From: Desulfobulbaceae bacterium
GTDB lineage: Bacteria; Desulfobacterota; Desulfobulbia; Desulfobulbales; SURF-16
Direction of reading: 5' to 3'
Assembly (NCBI GenBank): GCA_002868945.1
Contig: PKTX01000048.1
Location: 1-64,000 of the forward strand
DNA: 64,000 nucleotides
Shown: piece by piece, positions 57,487-64,000 of the stretch
Numbering within the stretch: position 1 is the stretch's first letter
Layout: each line of letters starts with the position of its first letter
Made by a program: the position numbers and the translations under genes
The notes under the pieces: generated by a model
Told to the model about the DNA's origin: nothing
Seen by the model: only the letters and a program-made list of their open reading frames with translations
Database searches by the model: none

Positions 57487-58316
57487 GCTTCCAGTCCTTG
57501 CTGCACGATAAAGAGGATGAGCAGGGCCACCAGGAAAACGGCCAGGCCGGTTATGGTATGCAGTGTGCCCTCGGTAAGATCCAGGTTGAAGAAGTGATAG
57601 AGCAATATCATGGTCACCACCCGCACCAGGTTGACCAGGATGGCGGCCGGAATGCTCCAGGCAAAGAGTATGAGTTTGCCGGCAGTGCGCCGCAGCATGA
57701 AGTAGCCCATGATGACACTCAGGGTCATCAGGGTGATGACCGAGCGCAGGCCGCTGCACGCCTCCACCATCTCAAAGCTTTTGCCGGGTATATGCATGAC
57801 ATTGCCCTCCCGGAAGATGGTGACGCCTGCCAGTCGGACAATGACCTCGCTGGCCTGGGACATCATGAGCTGCAGAGGAAAGGTCAGCTGGGTATAGAGT
57901 TGATCCGGTACGGGAATCAGCATGGCAAACAGAATCAGCGGAACGGCCAGCACGTGCAGGGCCTGGATGCCCAGTAGATACGTGGTGATGCCGAGGATGG
58001 CAAGGTACATGGCCAGGGCGATAAGGGTGTGGACCTGGGTAAGCAGGGCAAAGAGATAGAGCAGCGTGGCAAAGAGAAAGAGCAGCAGGCCCGGGGTGGT
58101 ACAGGTGGGCCGGGAATCCAGAAGGGTATGCCGTTTACTCCACACTATGTAGATGATAATGGGAAGCGTCAGAAAGGCATGGTTGTACTCTTCGGAGGCA
58201 GACCATTTTTCAAAGAGAATTCGCCATACCGGTAAGTAGGCCACCGTAAAGAGTGCCAGGGCCATCAGGGCTATTGCCGAGCTTCGACTATGTGTGAAGA
58301 GCACGCGATCAGCCAT
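57465..58316 (-). CDS. Exosortase (XrtA/EpsH family)
   Basis: Polytopic; MVEACSGLRSVITL (Cys), AAILVNLVRVVTM (Arg), TLHTITGLAVF (His) triad motifs. Confidence 0.95.
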   Translation of the reverse strand: MADRVLFTHSRSSAIALMALALFTVAYLPVWRILFEKWSASEEYNHAFLTLPIIIYIVWSKRHTLLDSRPTCTTPGLLLFLFATLLYLFALLTQVHTLIALAMYLAILGITTYLLGIQALHVLAVPLILFAMLIPVPDQLYTQLTFPLQLMMSQASEVIVRLAGVTIFREGNVMHIPGKSFEMVEACSGLRSVITLMTLSVIMGYFMLRRTAGKLILFAWSIPAAILVNLVRVVTMILLYHFFNLDLTEGTLHTITGLAVFLVALLILFIVQQGLEAWETKKN

Positions 58317-58331
58317 GGCCGGTCAGTTCTC

Positions 58332-59747
58332 CTATACCGCGCCTTTGCCGAATAACACGGCAGGGATGGTTTTCAGTAGAATTTTTACATCCAGCCACAG
58401 GGACCACTTTTCAATATACTCCAGATCAAGTTCCAGCCACTTGTGAAAGGGCAGGTCGCTGCGGCCCGATATCTGCCAGAGACAGGTGATGCCCGGTTTG
58501 ACGCTGAAGCGTTTACGCTGGATTCCCCGGTCAAAGAGGTCCACGTCGCGGATGGACATGGGGCGGGGGCCCACCAGACTCATCTCGCCCCGCACCACAT
58601 TAAAGAGCTGCGGCAGTTCATCCAGGCTGGTTTTACGCAGAAAACGCCCCACCCTGGTCACCCGGGGGTCATTGCTGATCTTGAAAATCGGCCCTTCCGC
58701 CTCGTTCAGGTGCTCGATCTCCTTTAATTTTTCCTCTGCATTCTGATGCATGGAGCGAAATTTAAACATGGGAAAGAGATGTTTGCGTAAACCGACCCGC
58801 TGCTGAATAAAAAGTGCCGGACCCGGAGAGTCGAGCCTGATGGCCAGGGCCACCACCGCCATCAGGGGCAGAAGTACAGGCATAGCCAAAAGGGTCAGGG
58901 ACAGGTCAAAGAGGCGCTTGGCGAACAGGCGGCCTTCATCATGGGCCACCGGTTCCATGGTCAGCAGAGGGATGTGGCCGACATGGTCCAGGCTGATGCG
59001 GGCAACATGGACGTTGAACAGATCAGCCATGAAGCGTAGTTTGACGCCCTCCTCCTCACAGGCGTGGGCAATGGGGTCTGCGTCTTCCAGGAGGGAGCGG
59101 GGAATGGCGATGATCACCTCGTCCACCACGTTGTTCTTCAAGCATTCGTTTATGTTGTGAACCGTGCCGAGCACGGGTGCTCCATCAATCGTGTCGCCCA
59201 CCCGCTGGGGGTCAGGGTCCAGGTGACCGACAATTTCAATGCCCCACTCTGCTTGCACCTTCAGGGAACGGGCTGCTTCCCTGGCGCGTTCACCGGTGCC
59301 GATGATCAGGATGCGCAGAAAGGCGGCACCGTCTTGGATGGAGTGTAAAAAGTATTGCTTGCCCCAGACCCGAATCAACAGGAGGGCAAAGAACTGCAGG
59401 GTGGCAAAAAGCAGGATAACCACCCGGCTGACATATTGAATCTCCAGAAAGAAGATCAGGGCAAGAAGGACGCCGATGGTCAGGGCCATGCCCCGGAAAA
59501 CCGCCCAGGCATAGCTGAGCAGAGTGGCATATCTGGGGCTGCGATAGCCGCCGAAATAGGAGAGAAAGAGAGTCAGCAGGGTAATGAGCAGCGGCAGGAG
59601 AAAGAGGTGCGAATAGATATCAAGTATTCCCTCGCCCAGTAGAAAAAAGTTCCTGAGCCAGAATGAGGCAAGAAAGGTGGCTATGGTGCTGGTGATATCC
59701 AAGAAAAAAATAGTCCGATGCAGCTCTTTACTGCGTGAATCATACAT
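58332..59747 (-). CDS. Undecaprenyl-phosphate glycosylphosphotransferase (priming glycosyltransferase)
   Basis: N-terminal TMs, CoA-binding-like region, C-terminal [43 protein letters not shown]...[14 protein letters not shown]...[26 protein letters not shown]. Confidence 0.96.
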   Translation of the reverse strand: MYDSRSKELHRTIFFLDITSTIATFLASFWLRNFFLLGEGILDIYSHLFLLPLLITLLTLFLSYFGGYRSPRYATLLSYAWAVFRGMALTIGVLLALIFFLEIQYVSRVVILLFATLQFFALLLIRVWGKQYFLHSIQDGAAFLRILIIGTGERAREAARSLKVQAEWGIEIVGHLDPDPQRVGDTIDGAPVLGTVHNINECLKNNVVDEVIIAIPRSLLEDADPIAHACEEEGVKLRFMADLFNVHVARISLDHVGHIPLLTMEPVAHDEGRLFAKRLFDLSLTLLAMPVLLPLMAVVALAIRLDSPGPALFIQQRVGLRKHLFPMFKFRSMHQNAEEKLKEIEHLNEAEGPIFKISNDPRVTRVGRFLRKTSLDELPQLFNVVRGEMSLVGPRPMSIRDVDLFDRGIQRKRFSVKPGITCLWQISGRSDLPFHKWLELDLEYIEKWSLWLDVKILLKTIPAVLFGKGAV

Positions 59748-59869
59748 ATGTTTTGCAAGGCCTTTGTGGGTTCGGGTGGGAAAAGTAGGATAGGCTGCCG
59801 GGCAATGGCTGGGATTCCTTAAAATACCCCGTGGCCGGTGTTTGTTGCAAGGGAATTCATTTCATGAGA

Positions 59870-60035
59870 ATCCAGAATTCAGGAGTCAGGAAACAGAAGA
59901 AAAGCTTAAAGAGCAGTCGTTCCAGCATCTTTAATTCCGGCAGATTCCCTTGCAACTTGCATTTCAACACCATCAACCTGAGCATCCTTAATCCCCTTCT
60001 CCCTTGAGGGAGAAGGTCGGAATGAGGGTGAAAAA
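59870..60035 (+). repeat. Partial composite repeat cassette (AATTCAGGAGTCAGG...AAAAGCTTAAAGAGCAGTCGTTCC...TTCTCCCTTGAGGGAGAAGG)
   Basis: Shares the first modules with 56460-56620 and 61350-61430. Confidence 0.8.
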
Positions 60036-60060
60036 AGCTGTGGTTTGCGGGGGATCAGAA

Positions 60061-60099
60061 TAAAAAAAGCCCTGCTGTCTTGAACAGGCAGCAGGGCTT
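60061..60099 (-). terminator. Rho-independent terminator of the second PEP-CTERM gene
   Basis: Minus strand AAGCCCTGCTG...CAGCAGGGCTT + T-tract. Confidence 0.9.
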
Positions 60100-60134
60100 T
60101 AAACAGCTCTTTCCGGAAAAACGGAAAGGATACC

Positions 60135-60857
60135 TTAGATTTGCTTACGGCGGCGGGCAACCCCGGCCAGACCGGCAAGACCGGCGCCAAAGAGCAGCAT
60201 GGTGGCCGGCTCGGGAATGGGGTCCGTGCCGATGACATCATTGGCACAATATGGGGCGTAGGCGATCATATAGTTGGTACCCAGAGCAATTTTAGCCAGT
60301 GAAAAATTCTTGTAAAGATAGCTGAAGTCGTAGGTTAATTGGGTGCCGTCATATGAGATAAAACTACCGCTTGTTCCAGTATAGAGATCGGCGACCAGGT
60401 AATCATCGTTAATGGCATTGGGATGGCCTGTGCGTTGGTCAGTTGCAGTGACTAAGTTATAGAAATCCGAATTGTCGGAGGCAGAGGCATCCACCGAGAA
60501 CAGGGTGCTTGTGTTATTCTCCGTGTCGTCAGATGCCATGTAGTCCCATTCATCGTAGGTCGCCCAGTCCAGATCCCAGTCCGTGTTGATGAACAGATTG
60601 TCCGGATCAAGACGATTGGTCATGTTGATAACCACGGTATGGAGGGCACGGTTGTCTGCGGCATCATAGGTGACATGAATACTGTCAATTTGAGGGTTGC
60701 CTACTTCATCATCGGGGTAATATTTCGTATCCTCCCATCCTGGAAAGGTTACCCAGTAATCTGAGTAAGATTCGGTGATGAGGGCTGCTGTGGCCGGGGT
60801 GGATGCCAGGCCGCAGAGCAGTGCTGCGCAGGCGAATGCGGTGGTTGTCTTTTTCAT
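60135..60857 (-). CDS. PEP-CTERM sorting domain protein
   Basis: Signal MKKTTTAFACAALLCGLASTPATAA; C-terminus DPIPEPATMLLFGAGLAGLAGVARRRKQI. Confidence 0.96.
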   Translation of the reverse strand: MKKTTTAFACAALLCGLASTPATAALITESYSDYWVTFPGWEDTKYYPDDEVGNPQIDSIHVTYDAADNRALHTVVINMTNRLDPDNLFINTDWDLDWATYDEWDYMASDDTENNTSTLFSVDASASDNSDFYNLVTATDQRTGHPNAINDDYLVADLYTGTSGSFISYDGTQLTYDFSYLYKNFSLAKIALGTNYMIAYAPYCANDVIGTDPIPEPATMLLFGAGLAGLAGVARRRKQI

Positions 60858-60958
60858 GATTTTTCCTCTCTCGTGGTTTTCTTGGCAACTGGTTGACTAG
60901 TGCCTGTCCGGATGTGGCCATTCCGAAAAGACACTTGTTGGCCTTTTTATCTATTTCG

Positions 60959-60974
60959 CCCACCCTATGGTGGG
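60959..60974 (-). promoter_or_regulatory. Leader hairpin CCCACC-ATAG-GGTGGG
   Basis: Perfect 6-bp stem with 4-nt loop in the putative 5' leader of the PEP-CTERM gene. Confidence 0.55.
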
Positions 60975-61006
60975 TAAAGCTATCAGTAACTCCAGCCTAA
61001 GGATAT

Positions 61007-61021
61007 GCAACCGGTGTGCCA
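61007..61021 (-). promoter_or_regulatory. Sigma-54 promoter TGGCAC-ACCGG-TTGC
   Basis: Exact match to TGGCAC-N5-TTGC, ~150-164 nt upstream of the PEP-CTERM start codon. Confidence 0.85.
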
Positions 61022-61254
61022 AACACCTTCTTTTTGTTAATATGCCGGAATTACAGCAGAAAGCCTGAGGAGGGGGTGTTGTTGGTGTTCCCGGGCGCAA
61101 GGCGGTTTCCGGGAAACTGAACTGGTCGAAATAAAATCTTATGATATCGAGAGGTTGCTTGCTGTTCTGGATTTCGGAAATGGGGACTCGGAGAATGGTT
61201 TGCGCTACTGCTTCTAAGGGACTTCAGCTAACTATCTGAGTTGAGATAATTTGA

Positions 61255-61810
61255 TGTTAAAGAATGTTAAAAGAAGTTAGAGGGAGTTATGGGGAGTTAT
61301 GGGAAGTTATAGGGAGTTATGCGGAGTTATGGGGGGCGTGTGATGCTGCGATAATTCAGGAGTCAGGAGTCAGGAGAAAAAAGAAAAGCTTAAAGAGCAG
61401 TCATTCCAGCATCTTTAATTCCGGTCCTGAATTCAGGAAGTCCTCCTTGCCGCTTGAACCTTGCCCCTCCCTCTGTCACTGCGAGGACCGGAGGGACGCG
61501 GCAGTCCAGGGGGCATGGCGCGGCATCGAGGCAGGACAACCTCTCTGGATTGCTTCGCGTTGCTCGCAATGACACCACCTCACACCTCTCACCTCACTCT
61601 TCACTCTTCACCCTTGCCCCTTGCACCTTGTATCTTGCCCCTCCCTCTGTCACTGCGAGGAGCGGAGGGACGCGGCAGTCCAGGAGACATGGCGAGGCGC
61701 GGCAACAGCGCAACCTCTCTGGATTGCTTGGCGTTGCTCGCAATGACGCCACCTCTCTCCTCACTCCTCACTCCTCACTCTTCACTCTTCACTCTTCACC
61801 CTTGAACATC
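61255..61810 (+). repeat. Composite repeat cassette with six 10-bp tandem units (61271-61330) and two hairpin repeats (61475-61573, 61649-61747)
   Basis: Direct reading; RGGRAGTTAT units and GTCACTGCGAGG(A)..CCGGAGGGACGCGGCAGTCCAGG repeats. Confidence 0.9.
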
Positions 61811-61864
61811 GCCCGCAGGGGCGGGCTCCCACGGCAAAAAAGAAGCGGTGGAAGGGGTGAGGGG

Positions 61865-62404
61865 TCAGCTCGGGGGCAGGTATTCCTGCAAGGGCAGGCT
61901 GTTGGCCGCATCGGTGAAGCGGAGTCCGTACTGTTGGAAACCGGCATGGCCGGCCGGCCGGCGCCAGCGTATTTCGGCCGTGCCGGTGCAATCAAGGAAA
62001 GGGGAACCCTGTGCAAAGGTAAAGGTTATTCGGCTGTTCTGGGGCAGGGCGCAGGCGGTTTCAATGCGCATGCCGCCCGCACTCAGGTCAATGGTCCTGG
62101 CCCGCGCTTCCCGACGTTGATTGTCAAGGGCGGCAGCAACCAGAAAGAGCTGGTGATGTCTGGAAAAACGCCGGTGGCGGCGGCGCCCCTCTTTGTCAAC
62201 GTGCTGCGTGCTCCGTTGGAATGGCCGCAGGGGATCACCTTGGCTGACATAACGGGGACAGAGTCGCCAGCTGCTGGTGTCACAGAAGCGGAGGATATGT
62301 TCAGGGAGCGGCAGGTAAAGACCTCGACTGGTGAGTGAACATGCCTGGTTGCAGGTCGGTAGCCAGAAGGGACAGTGGGTTTGACAAGATCTGCCTTTGA
62401 TCAT
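61865..62404 (-). CDS. PilZ domain protein
   Basis: NQRREARARTIDLSAGGMRIETACALPQNSRITFTFAQG: PilZ D/N-x-S-x-x-G pattern. Confidence 0.75.
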   Translation of the reverse strand: MIKGRSCQTHCPFWLPTCNQACSLTSRGLYLPLPEHILRFCDTSSWRLCPRYVSQGDPLRPFQRSTQHVDKEGRRRHRRFSRHHQLFLVAAALDNQRREARARTIDLSAGGMRIETACALPQNSRITFTFAQGSPFLDCTGTAEIRWRRPAGHAGFQQYGLRFTDAANSLPLQEYLPPS

Positions 62405-62488
62405 GTGGTTCTCCGCTGGATGGATTGGAATGCTGTTATGGTCCTGAGCGGAAATTTAATGCAAAAAAAGTACCCGGCGGAGGATTTA

Positions 62489-63982
62489 TTATTTTTTTCC
62501 GGCAGAAAGGCCGTGACGTTTCATCTTTTCATAAAAGGTGGTTTTGCTCATTCCCAGAACCCGGGAAATTACCTGGGGGTTGCCGCCGAACTTGTCCAGG
62601 GCCGAGGCAATGATTTTACCCTCAAGTTCAGCCACTGATTCCTTGAGCGGCTGCTCCAGAAGTCTTTTTTCCAGAAGTCCGCTGGGCTGGTTGTGGCCGG
62701 CGCAGGCAATAGTGTTTTCGAGGCAGAGTTCCTTTTCCGTAATAACATTACTTTTGGCCAGCAGGACCGCCCGTTTAATGACGTTTTCAAGCTCCCGGAT
62801 GTTTCCGGGCCAGTCGTGGTTGAGAAGGCGGTCGAGAATGCGGTTGGGGATGTAGTCGATTTCTTTCTGAAATGCGGCTCGATATTTTTTAATAAAATGG
62901 GTGATGAGCGGCACGATATCCTCCTTGCGTTGCCGCAGGGGGGGAAGGTGGATGTTGATGACATTGAGCCGGTAATAGAGGTCGCGTCTGAAGTTGTTTT
63001 CTTCCACGGCAGTGGAGAGGTCCACATTTGTGGAGGTGATCACCCGTACGTTAACATGCACTGACTGGTTGCCGCCGACCCGCATGATTTCACCGTTCTG
63101 GAGCACCCGCAGCAAGGCTGCCTGCATGCGGGGGCTGATGTCGCCGATTTCGTCGAGAAAGATGGTGCCTTTGTCGGCAATTTCAAATTTGCCCATTCTG
63201 CGGGCGTTGGCGCCGGTGAAAGAGCCCTTTTCATAACCGAAGAGATCACTTTCCAGCAGCGTTTCGGATACGGCGGCACAGTTGAATTTGAGGAATGGAT
63301 TGTCGTGGCGTTGGCTGCGTCTGTGGATGGTGTCGGCCACCAGTTCCTTGCCTGTCCCTGATTCGCCGGTGATGAGGATGGTTGCATCGGAATCGGCAAC
63401 GTGGTTGATCATCTCCCGCAGTTCCCGGAACTGGCGGGATTGACCGACCATCTCATCCTGCGGGCTGCTGTGGATATCAAGGGTTTGTTTGAGGATGTTG
63501 ACCTCGCGGTTGAGTTCCAGGCGCACCCGCTCGCTTTCCCGGAGTTCCTGAATCTTTTGTTGGAGGAGGGAGTCAATATCGTTATGTATCTTGGCCAGTT
63601 CCGCCTCCTGTTTTTTGCGCTGGGTAATGTCGCGCATGACCAGCATGACCAGTTGCTCATCCCGGTAGCCGTGAAAGGAGATGAAGTTGTATTCCACATC
63701 TACCTTACCGATCCGGCGTTCAAAAAGGCCTTTTGCCTTTGCGCCGGTCAGAGAGAGTTGCACCGGGCAATCTCGGCAGGACTGCTCGCCGCACTTGAGG
63801 GCCTCGCGGCAGGCCATACCTTGCAGGTCGCCGAAGATGGTGCTGGCTGCCGGATTCATATATTCGATGATATAGTCGCTGCGAATCAGGAGGATCATGT
63901 CCAGCATGATATCCAGCAGGGCGACGCGATTCTTGCTGAGCCGTTGGACCTCCTTGCGGGCCCGGCTCAGTTCCGTGTGCAT
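62489..63982 (-). CDS. PAS-containing sigma-54-dependent transcriptional activator (possibly continues beyond window end)
   Basis: PAS with Cys cluster (CREALKCGEQSCRDCPVQL), AAA+ (LITGESGTGKELVADTIHRRS, GANARRMGKFEIADKGTIFLDEIGD), Fis HTH (NPQVISRVLGMSKTTFYEKMKRHGL); upstream codons to 64000 are open. Confidence 0.95.
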   Translation of the reverse strand: MHTELSRARKEVQRLSKNRVALLDIMLDMILLIRSDYIIEYMNPAASTIFGDLQGMACREALKCGEQSCRDCPVQLSLTGAKAKGLFERRIGKVDVEYNFISFHGYRDEQLVMLVMRDITQRKKQEAELAKIHNDIDSLLQQKIQELRESERVRLELNREVNILKQTLDIHSSPQDEMVGQSRQFRELREMINHVADSDATILITGESGTGKELVADTIHRRSQRHDNPFLKFNCAAVSETLLESDLFGYEKGSFTGANARRMGKFEIADKGTIFLDEIGDISPRMQAALLRVLQNGEIMRVGGNQSVHVNVRVITSTNVDLSTAVEENNFRRDLYYRLNVINIHLPPLRQRKEDIVPLITHFIKKYRAAFQKEIDYIPNRILDRLLNHDWPGNIRELENVIKRAVLLAKSNVITEKELCLENTIACAGHNQPSGLLEKRLLEQPLKESVAELEGKIIASALDKFGGNPQVISRVLGMSKTTFYEKMKRHGLSAGKK

Positions 63983-64000
63983 CTGGCGGTCTGTGGTACG

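Noticed and set aside
57487-57759. N-terminal extension of the EpsI ORF
   Set aside because: Out-of-frame translation of exosortase; MGNKKELK at 57486 gives a signal-anchor-like start
61454-62338. 294-aa plus-strand ORF
   Set aside because: Mostly repeat DNA and antisense to the PilZ gene
1-64000. tRNA/rRNA genes, prophage or dedicated defence system
   Set aside because: No tRNA-like T-loop/acceptor patterns, rRNA stretches, phage structural genes or known defence motifs were recognised by eye; a tRNAscan/DefenseFinder run would be decisive

Overview
The window is a GC-rich bacterial chromosome segment. Gene content resembles a deltaproteobacterial / Desulfobulbales-like organism (inference only). 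The left third (0-26 kb) contains TRAP transporter permeases, a PilZ protein, a NarL-type response regulator with its histidine kinase, a YeeE-TusA-hybrid kinase cluster, a complete MoxR/DUF58/BatABCDE-type aerotolerance operon on the minus strand, a PrsT-like TPR protein and a PEP-CTERM protein. The centre (27-56 kb) is a large Wzx/Wzy-type exopolysaccharide locus. It encodes glycosyltransferases, two polysaccharide deacetylases, three FemAB/GNAT-like acyltransferases, a 3-acetamido-3,6-dideoxyhexose module, an ATP-grasp protein, two sulfotransferase-like proteins, a flippase and a Wzy-like protein. The right end (56.8-64 kb) has an EpsI-exosortase pair, a polyprenyl-phosphate glycosylphosphotransferase, a second PEP-CTERM protein, a second PilZ protein and a sigma-54 activator. 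The most interesting non-coding signals are: (i) matching sigma-54 promoter and leader architectures upstream of both PEP-CTERM genes; (ii) a composite, colinear mosaic repeat cassette present at several sites, bracketing the EPS locus in inverted orientation; (iii) a ~216-bp inverted-repeat-bounded element in several copies, one lying inside a two-component gene pair; and (iv) a ~170-bp imperfect palindrome whose two strands encode look-alike ORFs. One phosphotransferase gene looks frameshifted (~48.92 kb) and an IS5-type transposase remnant sits next to an AT-rich gene block. All calls come from reading the sequence and supplied translations; no database search was run.
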